Shown here piece after piece: positions 32,281 to 43,157 of a stretch of 64,000 nt of DNA. The notes beneath the pieces are model-generated. The model worked only from the letters and a program-made list of their open reading frames with translations. It was not told where the DNA came from and ran no database searches. This DNA comes from Notospermus geniculatus (lineage: Eukaryota; Nemertea; Pilidiophora; Heteronemertea; Lineidae), in contig NMRB01000133.1 in NCBI GenBank assembly GCA_002633025.1, forward strand, positions 350,135 through 414,134, written 5' to 3'. The first letter of the stretch is position 1; every line of letters begins with the position of its first letter. The position numbers and the translations under genes were made by a program.

Positions 32281-32479
32281 ACCCGTGTGACAAACTTTGC
32301 TACGAGGACGTTGCATCATGAAAAAGTGACCTGTACATTTTTCTACAGGAAGAGTGAGACAAAAATGTTGCTTTTATCACCAACCTATCTCTTCATTTTA
32401 AGGAAAAAAGCAAGGAGATTAAAGAAATTTTCATGTGCTACAAGATGATGTAAGGTTTACTGTCCGGCGACCAACACAA

Positions 32480-32605
32480 ATGGGTTTTTTTCACGCCAGA
32501 AATAAATGAAAATAACGTTAGAAAAAAGAAACTTCGGGCCCATCGATCGCAGCGCCGCGTCGTGATGTTAGTTCCGCGGGTACCTCATTGTTGCTATGAT
32601 TGTAA
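32480..32605. repeat. Unclassified repeat U2, copy 1
   Basis: Shares AGAAATAAATGAAAATA-like, AGCGCCGCGTCGTG and GTTCCGCGGGTACCTCATT with 61630-61745 (about 80% by eye). Confidence 0.65.
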
Positions 32606-33231
32606 ATTTGACTTTTCTCCCAATAACCACATTTATTCTCACTGCATTAAAAGTTCTCCTCGACAAACTTTTGTCAATTTCTCCAAGCAAGAAGGCAACA
32701 ATCAATGTGTAATGACAATGTATACGTCGCAACAGCATCATGAACCATTAATAGAAAATATCTTCAATACTTTCGTGACTGTTGCAGCAAGGTGTATAGT
32801 TACGATATTGAATTACCCATGTAACTAAAAGCCAAAGCGACTGAGCATAATTTGATACGAAGGTTCGTTTCACCCCAAGTTGGAACGAATCGTTGTACTT
32901 CATGTAGTGCATTAATATGGGATGTGTGGGTAGTTCGAGTGATTTTTTCATTGAACGCCTTCTTCGATTCACTGCTAGTAGTAAATGCATCTAATGCACG
33001 GTTGGTTGCATTCAGTAGAAAAATCTTTAATGCCTTAGCAATTGTCTCCATCACAGAAGTGAAAGATCTGGTAGCGCAGGTGATAGACATATTAGTCACC
33101 AGCAACAAATACCACGACTGGGGCAGTGGGCGCATTCTTTTCGGTGGCAAATCCCACAACTGGGATAGTGGCCCGGGTGTCACACCAAAGTAGATCTCAA
33201 AACGTCCTGTCTCGTCCTAAAAAAATCGTAA
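32606..33231. other. No supported gene
   Basis: A 127-codon minus-strand frame (32800-33183) is moderately protein-like, but overlaps a 113-codon plus-strand frame and has no recognised motif. Confidence 0.4.
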
Positions 33232-33432
33232 AACAGGCTAGAACGTGTAACGTGGCCAAATAATGTCTTGAAGATCTGGAGCACTCTTCCCGTCCGAGCC
33301 TGTCCATGAAGTTCGTAAAACGACTGTAAAAAGTTGCCACTACGTCCACTCCATTCGCACACAGTTTGAGCCGTTCAGCAACATTTTCAAGAACGTACTG
33401 AGAACTAGCTCAGTGTGATGGGGCATAAAGCT
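33232..33432. repeat. Unclassified repeat U3, copy 1
   Basis: About 200 bp matching 40295-40475: GGCTAGAACGTGTAACG, GGCCAAATAATG, GTCCATGAAGTTCGTAAAA and CATTTTCAAGAACGTACTGA. Confidence 0.9.
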
Positions 33433-33937
33433 ATATAGGGCCTATAGACCTACAGTTACGGTTAGCATTTGTTGATTATATTCAGAAACTTGATGAAAAA
33501 TTTGTCCATGTATTGCGGGCATTTTCTGGAATCCACATTTCGTACCTGGATATGGCAAATTACTCCCGTCGGGCGTGATATATCATAGTACGTTGATCTT
33601 AGACAGTCTGCAGTGTTTACATTGGCTCTCGTCATATGACAACTACAACTCCAGACCACTCCAGCGCCAGCGGACATGTCCAAGTACCACCGTGAAAGCA
33701 GTGAAAACTTGGAATGGCGCTGAGTAGCTATGGTGTTCATATACTGGTGTTGTTATGTTATAATATTTTTCATTGCCCCATGCTTACCAAAAGATTGATG
33801 GAATAAATCTGCCACTTGGCAATGGGGGAAGCATTGACAAATATATCTTTCTGTTTTTGAGTGTCTGACGAATAATAAAGTTGGCACTGGCATACAGGAG
33901 GCATTTTCAATCATTACACCAGTATTACCTTTACAAT
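33433..33937. other. No gene seen
   Basis: Unique sequence; short frames only. Confidence 0.45.
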
Positions 33938-34008
33938 TTCTGGCTCTTTACGTCCGTCACATGAGACAGAGTTGTGTCTTGGCCATGTACCTTTACAAAG
34001 GGCAAGTA
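33938..34008 (+). mobile_element. SINE-A body fragment broken by family C
   Basis: TCTGGCTCTTTACGTCCGTC to AAAGGGCAAGTAAA. It stops exactly where the family C element begins. Confidence 0.85.
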
Positions 34009-34480
34009 AAGCCAGGCGTACCTCGCACTTGCGACTGGACGTGACTGATCTGATCAGTCGCTGGCGATGTACACACACATCGCAAGTTCAGCCACTCACT
34101 ATAACTAGGAGGATCCAATCAGTCGTCATGTCCTGACGCGTACATCGCACTTGCGACTGGCAGCAACTCAGGTAACATCCGGGGTGTTGAGACTCGACGA
34201 GACTAGGTTTCGTTCAGAAAACTGGCCCTGATCAGTCACAAGCCCGCGTACATCGCAGCAACTGAACGAAACTGGCTACAACTAGTCGCTAGAAAGTTGA
34301 ACATGTGCAACTCATGGCGACTGACAAAATCTCAGTTCCAGCGAGTCGCAAGGGTGCGTACTTCGACCCTTTCTGGCGACTGATCAGTCACCTCCAGTTC
34401 CAGCTAGATCCTCCCAGTCGCCAGTAGCTCAGTGGTGACTAGTTGTCTCCAGTCGCAAGTGTGATATACGCTAGGCTTTA
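34009..34480 (+). mobile_element. Family C multi-hairpin element
   Basis: Same order of blocks as 16022-16494, ending CAAGTGTGATATACG and CTAGGCTTTA. Inserted in a SINE-A body, so family C moved after SINE-A. Confidence 0.92.
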
Positions 34481-34511
34481 AAATAGTCTTTTCTGGTCTC
34501 TCCAACTGAAA

Positions 34512-34573
34512 AGTGCCTGACGAAGACCCCGGTTGGGGTCGAAAATTCGCAAGATTCTGGAAGTTGACTTCTT
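34512..34573. repeat. Repeat U4: GAAGACCCCGGTTGGGGTC block
   Basis: GAAGACCCCGGTTGGGGTCG followed by AAAATTCGCAAGATTCTGGA and AAGTTGACTTC. Found again at 49780-49860 and, as a hairpin, at 40195-40290. GACCCC/GGGGTC is itself self-complementary. Confidence 0.88.
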
Positions 34574-34868
34574 GATATTTATCAGGCTCTAAAATAGCAG
34601 ACTCTTTGTACCTTATACTATTCCTACAGGACTTCCATTCCTTTCACACTTTCAACCAACATATCACATTTCAAACCTCACATTTCTCACTGAATACCTC
34701 ATTTCGCACATAGCCACTATGTCATCCTTTTGACAGCTGTTTACCGGCGGCTTACTTCGAACTACTGCTCAAAAAGTACATTCGGCCAGAGATGGAATGG
34801 AATGTTAAAGATGTTGGTGATGTAGGGTAAGCATCTTCTGTAGAACAAACAAGAAGCTGTTGTATTGT

Positions 34869-35120
34869 ATGTTACCATCAGGGCCGAAGCCAAAGCATTA
34901 TTGGCCCTGGTAAGTAGGCCATCTCAAGCTACTCATGTTCCTCACTTGGATGGGGTCTTTTACTTGCCCTTGCAAAGGCACAAGGTACAAGGCACCATGG
35001 CTTGCTATCCCATGGACTAGAGATCCCGGGATGGTTAATCCAACATACCAAGGCTGGATTCGAACCCCGGACCTGCCGCTTGCGAAATGGACGTGATAAT
35101 CATGAGGCTATCTTCTCAAG
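34869..35120 (-). mobile_element. SINE-A copy, near full length
   Basis: Minus strand: tRNA head 35045-35120 with box B GGTTCGAATCC, then full body. The plus strand contains CCTGGTAAGTAGGC. Confidence 0.92.
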
Positions 35121-35177
35121 CAAGAAGGTACATGTAACCTACAGGCACATCTTCATGTGAGAGGTTTTTGATGCACA

Positions 35178-35520
35178 TTGGCTCTTTCTCGGGTCTGCTA
35201 AGCAAGGAGCTGGTCCTGGATTCAAATTCAGCCTGAGCCATAGAGACACCATCCAAGTGAGAAATGTGTAGCTTGAGATGGCCTCTTCCATGTAGCCTCT
35301 TCGACCTATTGCGTCCAAATTAGCAAGTGGCAGGTCCCAGGTTCGAATCAAGTCTCGGCCAAGTGTGCTGGCTCTTCAGTCCATCACATGGGACAGTAAG
35401 CCATGGTGCCTTGACCTTGTGCCTTTGTGAGGGCAAGTAAAAGACCCCATCCAAGTGAGGAACATGAGTAACTTGAGATGGCCTCTTCTATACTTACAAA
35501 GGCCAATAATGCTCTGGCGT
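35178..35520 (+). mobile_element. Two SINE-A copies
   Basis: The first (35178-35294) joins the head directly to the CATCCAAGTGAG block, so the middle is deleted. The second (35295-35520) has box B GGTTCGAATCA and a full body. Confidence 0.88.
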
Positions 35521-35620
35521 CAAAATTCAAAATTCAAAATAGGCTTAATGAATTGCCACTAGCGGTGGAAGGGTTAAGGGAAAAAAGGGTTACACACCCA
35601 TGTTATTCTCTTTACATCAG

Positions 35621-35735
35621 GCCACCAATCCACCCACACCAGATAAAGACAATGTTACTCTAATCGTGGTATTATGGAAAAACAATCTACGGCCAGATTA
35701 CCCCAAAGCGATTATCCTGGTCTCTGATGGTTGGG
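35621..35735 (+). CDS. Candidate internal coding exon, protein not recognised
   Basis: A 115-bp exon with a good acceptor (TTATTCTCTTTACATCAG|GCC) and a strong donor (TGGG|GTAAGTC). It is open in phase 0 for 38 codons and leaves one base (phase 1). The peptide contains TPDKDNVTLIVVLWKNN and LRPDYPKAIILVSDGW: a beta-strand-like VTLIVVLW stretch and a potential N-glycosylation site (Asn-Val-Thr). I cannot assign a family. The next phase-1 acceptor with a good tract (GATTTGTTGTTTAG, ending 36161) would give only six residues before a stop, so the downstream partner is uncertain. No upstream exon was seen. Confidence 0.4.
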
Positions 35736-35761
35736 GTAAGTCAATACTCCAGCATCCAATG

Positions 35762-35910
35762 GGTGCCTTGGTAGTTGAGTATTTTTCACGTCGGCTTAGC
35801 AAGCCGCAGGTCTCAGGTTCAGATCCGTCCCTTGCCTTGAGATTTATTTGTCCCTGACTCTTCATGTCCTTTGCAAGCTGTGTTGCCTTGTAGTCTTACC
35901 TTGTAGCAAG
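35762..35910 (+). mobile_element. SINE-A copy, strongly diverged
   Basis: CGGCTTAGCAAGCCGCAGG and GGTTCAGATCC mark the head. The body is worn, with GACTCTTCATGTCC still visible. Confidence 0.7.
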
Positions 35911-36440
35911 AATATATAAGTACCAAGAATGTACAACTTAGTAATCAATCAAACGGATGGGCATTAAGTTACTTTTTCTGATAATAGAGGGCGTACGGTA
36001 ATTATAGGCCTTCTAATTAAATAACCAATGTTTAGATTTAACGGTTGTTGACTGAATTGTATTGTATAGAATATCGTCAATATTCTTATGTAAAGTTACA
36101 GACATATTACTGGCGTACAAAATTTTTTTGATTTTGGTGAAACCATGGATTTGTTGTTTAGGTCAGAGTGCCCGACCCTGAGATCAAGTACGATATCAAT
36201 TTGTCGAAAATATGGTCCATTCAAAACTACTCTGTAGCTCGGTTATTTCTCAGTGCATATAACTGCGGGATGTGTCATTTTGTTCGTAATGATCTTCTCT
36301 ACACAATAATCGTTCACAAATTAAGATCCCTTCAGTTACAGGTTCACCAGAGGCAAATTAGTAAACTCACTTTTGGCACATATTTTGAGTTGTACATTCT
36401 TGGTACTTATATATTCTTGCTTGTAGTAGTTTGAGTTGGC
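35911..36440. other. No supported gene
   Basis: An open plus-strand frame from about 36162 to 36434 follows an AG with a weak tract. It is not assigned. Confidence 0.4.
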
Positions 36441-36445
36441 CTCTG

Positions 36446-37850
36446 CCCTGCTTCTGCAGGCAGGACATCAGCTGTGGTGCCTTGTACCTTGTGCCTTTGC
36501 AAGGGCAAGTAAAAGACCCCATCCAAGTGAGTAACATGAGTAGCTTGAGATGGCTTCTTCCGTACTTACCAGGGCCAATAATACGGCTTTGGCCCTGATG
36601 GCAAGTAAAAGACACATCCAAGTGAGGAACATGAGTAGTTTGAGTTGGCCTCTGCCCTGCTTCTCCAGGCAGGACGTCCGCTGTGGTGCCTTGTACCTTG
36701 TGCCTTTGCAAGTAAAAGACCCCAAGCATTATAAAGTTACCGTTCTATAGAATCAGGTGAGGAACATGAGTAGCTTGAGATGTCCTTCCGTACTTACATG
36801 TACCAGGCCAATACAGATACAGGCGATGACGTTTCCACTGCACCTCGCTGCAGGCAGGGCAATTTGTACTTAATGTCTATACAAGAGCAAGTAAAAAACT
36901 CCAGCCAAGTGAGGAACATGGGTAGCTTGAGATGGTCTCTTTTGTACTTGCCAGGGCCAATAAAAGTACTGGCGGTGACGTTGCTACTGGCCTCACTCCA
37001 AGCAGGACAATAAGCTGTGGTGCGTTATACCTTTTGTTTGTGGAAGACAAAGTGAAAGTGAAAGACCCCATCCAAGTGAACAGTTAGGCTAAGAATCCAT
37101 TCACGCGATTTTCGTACCGCGCGATGTCGCATCCTTTGCCACGACCAACGCGGCGGAAACAAACAATGCTTTCGAGCGTCTGCGGCAAGAAAATCGCGTG
37201 AATGGATTCTTAGGCTTAGAGGGCAAGTAAACAACTGGTAAATCCGCCAAGTGAGGAACATGAGTAGCTTGAGATGGCCTCTTCCGTACTTACCAGGGCC
37301 AATAATGCTATGGCTTCATCCCTGATGGAAAGGTCTAATAGAAACACAAATGCAGGCACTGACGTTACCATTTTACCTTGCTCCAGGCAGGACAATAGTG
37401 TAAGATGAGGAACCTGATGCATCACACCTGTCAGACCGTATGGGAGTAACCATCCCTAGCTCTTCATATCCATCGCATGGGACCGTAAGCTGTGGTGCTT
37501 TGCACCTTGTGCCTTTACAAGGGCAAGTAAAAGACCCCATCCAAGTGAGGAACACCAGTAGCTTGAGATGGCCTCTTCCATACTTACCAGGGCCAATAAT
37601 GCTTCGGCTTCGACCCTGATGGAAAAGTGGCATGGGACAATAAGCCATGGTGCCTTGTAACTTGTGCCTTTGCAAGGACAAGTAAAAGACCCCATCCAAG
37701 TGAGGAACACGAGTTGCTTGAGATGGCCTCTTCCATACTAACCAGGGCCAATAGAAATACAGGCGGTGTGACGTTGCCAGTCTTTACCTCGCTCCAGGCA
37801 GGACAATAGTGTAAGATGAGGAACCTATGCGTCACACCTGTCAGAGGATC
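36446..37850 (+). repeat. Composite tandem array of SINE-A tails and a GCTCCAGGCAGGACAAT connector
   Basis: At least eight SINE-A body/tail modules (AAGTGAGGAACATGAGTAGC type) occur in 1.4 kb without intact tRNA heads. Six connectors, CTGCTTCTGCAGGCAGGACA to CGCTCCAGGCAGGACAATAG, separate many of them (near 36448, 36659, 36822, 36971, 37353 and 37760). Many of the connectors include GACGTT. A MITE sits inside at 37087-37215. Confidence 0.85.
37087..37215. mobile_element. MITE with TTA duplication, 129 bp
   Basis: Ends GGCTAAGAATCCATTCACGC and GCGTGAATGGATTCTTAGGC. TTA at 37084-37086 and 37216-37218, as in PIF/Harbinger elements (inference). Inserted in the SINE-tail array. Confidence 0.88.
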
Positions 37851-38238
37851 TTCTCAAGAAGACAAAGGAGTGATAAAAACATAACTTCCAGCCATTGTCT
37901 TTTGAAACAAAGCAACTGCCTGATAATACTATAGACGGGGAAAATATTCAACTGACGTTTTGTCTTTGATTGAGGATGTTATCTCAGCGGGATCATTATC
38001 GAAGCTAACATTTCGTTGCTGATATCGGAAGATACAATATCGAAATAAAAAACACATTAGCGTTGTACTGTGACGCTATTAAAGGGGGGTTTGCCTGGGT
38101 GTAATGCCAGCTAATAGAATTTCAGTTAAAGCGAACTTGAACAGGTATCAAATGCCGCCATCTTGAATCTGTTACAGTACTCGCATCGGGAATAAATTAC
38201 CTATGTGACCCGCTCATAAATTACCTATGTGAGCATAT
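37851..38238. other. No gene seen
   Basis: Unique sequence. A short ATTACCTATGTGA repeat occurs at 38197-38232. Confidence 0.5.
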
Positions 38239-38436
38239 GTGACCCGCTCTGGCAAAAATAGTCGCATGGCGCTCAGAAGGTGAGCCTAAACGAACCGCAA
38301 TGACACCAGGAGAGAATGGAAGAAATAGATTCTTTCAGATTTCATAATAGGCGGACAATACTGAAACTGACAAGCATTTGGTCTCAACCTGCCAAGGTAA
38401 GAGCGACATGCGACGGGTTTTGCCAGAGCGAGTCAC
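38239..38436. mobile_element. Family J MITE, 198 bp
   Basis: Ends GTGACCCGCTCTGGCAAAAA and GGTTTTGCCAGAGCGAGTCAC-like, with GTCGCATGGCGCTC/GAGCGACATGCGAC inside. Confidence 0.88.
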
Positions 38437-38469
38437 ATATTTGCACAACTGCTGTGGCTTTGTTGCTTT

Positions 38470-39640
38470 CGAATACCATTTACAACTTGGTTAACTGCAA
38501 ATCTAAGCACAAGTAATCTGCTAAAATAGTGGATTTTTAATTTGCAATCGGGATTTCACAGGTTGCTAAACTATCCATGGTGTCATTTTTGATTAGGGGA
38601 GACCGGGGCTGGTTGTAACAGGGGTAGGTTGTAACAGAGCTAATATTTCCTTGAATATCCACTGGGAAGGGCTGAGTTTCCTCACATATATTGACATTGA
38701 TTACGGCCACCTTTGTACCAAATGGCATCTGAATGTCCGAATTGACTTTCCAAAAAATCGACAAAAACTGTTTTTAGTACATGAAAGTAAAAAATGACCT
38801 GATCAGAAAATCTCTTCTGCTTCACTGCCTGTGCAGTTTTAGAAGTTTGTTTGGATACTATTTGAATAATGATGTAAAGCCTGTACAACTGGTCCAGAGT
38901 GATAAGGCCCACTTCCACATGCTTTGGTATTGCAGCCCACATTTGACCTGAACTAAAGGTGGGGTTGGTTGTAACAAATATGGTAACATCGTCACCCTGC
39001 TAAAATATTTGCCTATCTCACTTTTTCAGGTTTTGATAAAATGGCAAAAAACCAAATTGCTTACCTCACCACTTGGAGATAGGCAAAAATTAAGGTTTTC
39101 ATCAATCCTCACCCCTCATCCTATAGACTGTTCAATCGATTATTCTTTGGAAGAAGAACGGATTTGCTGTGTTTAGAAGTTTATTTAGGAGACAAATACC
39201 TGTGTCGTTTTGAAAAACACATGAAGAAGTAAAGGGAAATTTGCCATGCTCACTTTATGAGATGTGTTACAACCAACCCCGAAATTTTTTGACGGGGCAG
39301 GTGGTACCACTCGACTTTGGACCCATTTTTCAGAGACACGGGATAGAGATGGCTGAACTTTGTTTAGTGCACAAGTGACCATTGATATCAAATATTCAAA
39401 AGACCAAGCAGGTTATAAATACCTCCTGTAATTAGGAAGTAATCGACCTCAAAAGAAAAAGTGTTACAACCAGCCCCGGTCTCCCCTACCCACAAATTTT
39501 CTGTGAAGGAACGTTATAGTTGAAAACCATTTACGACAACTGTAAATCTAGGCGTAGAGTGAAATTTTAAATTTGCAATTGGGAATTTCATGGGCGGCAA
39601 AATTATTCTTTGTGTCATTTTTGACTGCTGAAATTCTTCA
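38470..39640. repeat. Direct repeats U5 bracketing a DNA element
   Basis: 38470-38592 and 39519-39640 share ACCATTTAC, TTTTAATTTGCAAT(C/T)GGGA and TGTCATTTTTGA. They flank the 38596-39486 element on both sides and are too long for a simple target duplication. Confidence 0.65.
38596..39486. mobile_element. 891-bp TIR element flanked by TA
   Basis: Perfect inverted ends of 25 bp starting GGGGAGACCGGGGCTGGTTG, with TA at 38594-38595 and 39487-39488. GGTTGTAACA or its inverse recurs at least five times, also internally (near 38626, 38965 and 39267). There is no transposase frame. TA flanks suggest a Tc1/mariner-type target (inference). Confidence 0.9.
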
Positions 39641-40190
39641 ACATTATCCCTGCTAAGGATTTAGAAGTTTTATTTCAATGAAATTATCACTGGCATTGAA
39701 AAGGTAATATTGTCCACGCAATTTTCTGTTTGTCTCCAAATCAGAAGGACCCGGGTATCCCCCATTAATCAGTGTAGGCGGATGTTTGAATATCTCAAAG
39801 ATAATCGCAGAAAGCTCTCCTTACCGATCAACTCCTGGATATTCCTGGAGGAGATTTTTTTTCAAAACCAGCCATCAGAGACGAGTCTTTCATCCTTGAC
39901 AACTAAAAGCAACAAGACAAAAGATCGTCGTCTTAGTCGGTTTCACTCGATCACGGTTTTCCGGTTTCGGAAATCCGTAAGATGCGTTCAGTGGTATTTG
40001 GAAAGAAACAAACTCTCTTGACGTTACGGAAGTTTTTTGCGGTCGTTTTTTTTTGTCATAACGATGCAAACTTGTCATTGGAGACGTCAGCTCTATGACT
40101 GGCTTGGCGAATCTGTCGAAAATTAGCTTAAAATAGCTTTAGAGACGTCTTAAACCAAAGCACAAGTAAAGTTGTCTTCGAATTTCGCAA
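39641..40190. other. No gene seen
   Basis: A 103-codon plus-strand frame (39710-40021) lacks a recognised motif. Confidence 0.45.
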
Positions 40191-40194
40191 ATTT

Positions 40195-40475
40195 TTGAAC
40201 CCAACTGGGGTCTTCCTCAGGCACGTTCGAGTAGAGATCCCAGAAGTGAAAGATACTAGAGAGTCCTGAGGAAGACCCCGGTTGGGGTCAAACGGGGCTA
40301 GAACGTGTAACGTTGGCCAAATAATGCCTCGAAGTTCTGGAGCACCCTTCCTGTCCGAGCCCGTCCATGAAGTTCGTAAAAAGACTATGTCCACTCCGTT
40401 CGCAGACAGTTTGCGCCCATTCGGCAACATTTTCAAGAACGTACTGAGAACTAGATCAGTGTGATGGGGGCATAA
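40195..40475. repeat. U4 hairpin joined to U3, copy 2
   Basis: CCAACTGGGGTCTTCCTCAGG (40201-40220) is inverted at 40264-40288 as CCTGAGGAAGACCCCGGTTG. U3 (GGCTAGAACGTGTAACG, 40297) follows directly. Confidence 0.85.
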
Positions 40476-41423
40476 GCCTGCAATTGGCCTCATCTGAATT
40501 AGCTGATGATTGACCAATTGGATGCCAAGTTGTGTTGATCACCAACCAATCAAAATCACAGCTGCTTCCACAACTTAGCTCAGTGTCAAGTGGGCACATA
40601 TGGCAACATGAAATGAGTTACAACAAATTTGATGACTGACCAATCAGAAGACTTGCTCACATGGTCACCATGCACCCAATCAAAATCATACAAACTGCGT
40701 CCACAACCTGGCCTAGCGTCAAGTGCGTGCGGATGGCGGTCGATATGAAACTACTTGCCCGTCAGAGTAGAAATTGCAATACATATAGCAAATATACCCC
40801 TTTCTCAGAAACTGTAACCAATTCTGGTAGTTCCCAGTCACCACTCTCGTCGGTGTCGACATCAAGGGCCCTTGGTATCATATGACCGAGCCGATTTATT
40901 CTGGAGTGTTCTTGTCCGTGGTAATTATGAAAGGGTACGACATGGTCAATATGGCTCGTAGAAGGATGAAATTGGAGACAAATGGCGAGAAAGCGTGGTT
41001 GGCCGGGTGGAGGGTTTGAAAATGGGGACTGAACGTCATTTGATGTCAGTTTGGGGGTCGGGATTCGTTGTCGGTTTGGGGGTCGGGATTCGTTGGAGGG
41101 CTCCCTGACTCATTCAGCAGTTTCTGTTGGCCCACAACAGGTCACATGCACCAATCACGAGGCTGATCCAACCCTTCTTTGAATTTCACTCCGTATCCAT
41201 GCATTAAATTGGCAAAAAACACATTTTCCCAATTTAATGCTTCAAGTGGCTTTTGTGTGCCAATTTTATCAAATTATTTCTACTTGAGACTAGTGTGATG
41301 ATCACCTCGGGCACCCAAGTCTGAAAGTGGCAAAACAAAATGATAGTGCGGCGTTGTTTTTACGTGAAAGCTCAGCACTCATGGACGGCAAATCTCAACA
41401 CAGTAGGGGTGTTTAAGTATTGC
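40476..41423. other. No gene seen
   Basis: Loose internal repeats of GACCAATCAG and CACAACCTGGC-like words (40500-40720), and a direct repeat GGGGGTCGGGATTCGTTG at 41052 and 41079. No supported exon. Confidence 0.5.
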
Positions 41424-41519
41424 ATTTGTATGTTTCCCTCAGGGCTGAAGCCAAAGCATTATTGGCCCTGGAAAGTACGGAAGAGGCTGTCTCAAGCTAC
41501 TCATGTTCCTCACTTGGAT
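41424..41519 (-). mobile_element. SINE-A tail, cut by a family H-like end
   Basis: Plus strand shows CAGGGCTGAAGCC and CTCATGTTCCTCACTTGGAT, then at 41521 ATGGCCCGTATTTTAGAATG begins. Confidence 0.85.
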
Positions 41520-41561
41520 AATGGCCCGTATTTTAGAATGCTCCTCAACGTAAAGGAGTTT

Positions 41562-41602
41562 CTCAAGGCTATTGTTCTCAACAGGAGAACAATAGCCTTG
41601 AG
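41562..41602. repeat. Perfect 18-bp-arm hairpin
   Basis: CTCAAGGCTATTGTTCTC, loop AACAG, then GAGAACAATAGCCTTGAG. It sits between a family H-like end and the family C fragment. Confidence 0.93.
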
Positions 41603-41830
41603 CCGGCGTACATCGCAGGGACTGGACGAAAGTAGGTACTAGTCGCTAGAAAGTTGAACATGTTCAACTTGCAGCGACTGGCAAAATTTCAGTTCCAGCG
41701 AGTCACAAGGGTGCGTACATCGACCATTTCTGGCGACTGATCAGTCGCCTCCAGTTCCAGCTAGATCCTCCCAGTCGCCAGTAGCTCAGTGGCGACTAGT
41801 TGTCTCCAGTGTGATGTACGCTAGGCTTTA
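41598..41830 (+). mobile_element. Family C element, 3' half only
   Basis: Starts in the middle of the family (TACATCGCAGGGACTGGACG) and ends CAGTGTGATGTACG, CTAGGCTTTA like 34480. Confidence 0.88.
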
Positions 41831-41885
41831 AAGAGCAGAGTTGCGCCAGTTCATTTATACACCATGCTCCTGCTGATCACAAGCA

Positions 41886-41916
41886 TTTGCCATTTGCCAT
41901 TTGCCATTTGCCATTT
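41886..41916. repeat. 7-bp microsatellite (TTTGCCA)4
   Basis: Four perfect units of CATTTGC. Confidence 0.95.
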
Positions 41917-42617
41917 GATTGCAAAAGAGAGGAGTGTACTGCAGATAATTTGCCGATAAACATAATGCAGCTAACGATCTGATATGTCCCAGCGTTTTTA
42001 GGCAAGAAATTTTCATCTATATTTAGACACAAAGGACTAAGAGATTAGATGGAAAGTTGATGATGCGAATATCGTCTTACAATATCGGCAAGTGACAATG
42101 AATGCTGATGTAAAAGGAAGAATGTCCGACACTCAACGTTGAAAAAAGAAAAACGTGCCATTCGATATGTCGCCATGCAAAGACTTATAAAAGTTCTTAA
42201 GAAGGATGTTAAAAAGTCTTTCTTAGGGGGATCTGTATACCCCTTGAGAAGTGATGCAATGTTGTTTCGAGTGTGAACGCTTTTATGTCTGTTTCTTCAT
42301 CGCCATGACAACAGGGAGTTTAGCGTTGCAGGCTTTCTTGCGCCGCTTGGGATAGCGGAGAGTATCAGGTGAACAAAAAGAATTGCAAGACGAAAGGAGA
42401 CTAAATGACGAATATTTGGTCAAAAATGTGCAAGAGGGTTTTCCAAAGCTGACGTTTTTTGGGCCATCTTTCAGAAGTTTGTGAGCACCCTACCATATTT
42501 TCATGTTTGTTGGTATCTTAGTGAAAAGCACCTACAGCAAACCCTTTGTTAACGTACACCCCGATTGCTGTCTACGATGGACACAAAAGCTGAATCAAAA
42601 AATGGACATCCATTTTC
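41917..42617. other. No gene seen
   Basis: Unique sequence. Confidence 0.45.
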
Positions 42618-42800
42618 AGGGGCGGATCCAGGATTTCTGCAAAGGGGCACAGCCTCAGTGCAAGTGCTGAAGGTACAAGACCAAGCAAGGGTCTAGGGGC
42701 CGTCCCCAGAAAAGTTTCAAAAATGGGATCACAAATACACAGGTATGAGTTTTCCTGGCATCTGAGGCCCAAAATCTGAAATACAAAATCACTGAAGAAA
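42618..42800. mobile_element. Family K left end (hAT-like)
   Basis: CAGGGGCGGATCCAGGATTT starts here. Ends of the form CAGGGGCGGATCC are common in hAT elements. No matching right end was found, so the extent is approximate. Confidence 0.6.
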
Positions 42801-42948
42801 GGCATTTTTCAATCGCCATTTAAAAAACATCACTCTGCCGCCATGAGGGGGAGGGTGTACGCTGGCTGCGTCCCCAAATCTGCTTGTGATTTTAACCTCT
42901 ATTGTCTGGACACAGAAATGTACAGCAGGAGGAACCTGGAGTGTTTAA

Positions 42949-43153
42949 CTCATCTGCCTCCAGAGTCCAGCAGACGGCATCTTCTGTCAAAGTTTTCTCA
43001 CATCCTATGGTATGGATTGAAAAATATTTGAAGAAAGGTTGTTCCTGTGAACCATCAGAAGAATGTTTCTTCAAATTTTTTCCAATTCATTTCTCAGGCT
43101 TTTAGAAAACGTCGACAGAAGATACCGTCTGCTCAAACCTGGGGGCAGACGAG
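42949..43153 (-). mobile_element. Family L fold-back MITE with TTAA flanks
   Basis: 205 bp, the reverse-oriented relative of 9453-9658. TTAA at 42945-42948 and 43154-43157. Ends CTCATCTGCCTCCAG and GGGGCAGACGAG. Confidence 0.88.
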
Positions 43154-43157
43154 TTAA

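Noticed and set aside
32800-33183. 127-codon minus-strand frame, moderately protein-like
   Set aside because: A 113-codon frame overlaps it on the other strand, no motif is recognised, and no splice borders decide between them.
36162-36434. Possible exon after TTTAG at 36161, open for about 90 codons
   Set aside because: Its open frame is not in phase with the 35621 exon, and the phase that does fit gives a stop after six residues.
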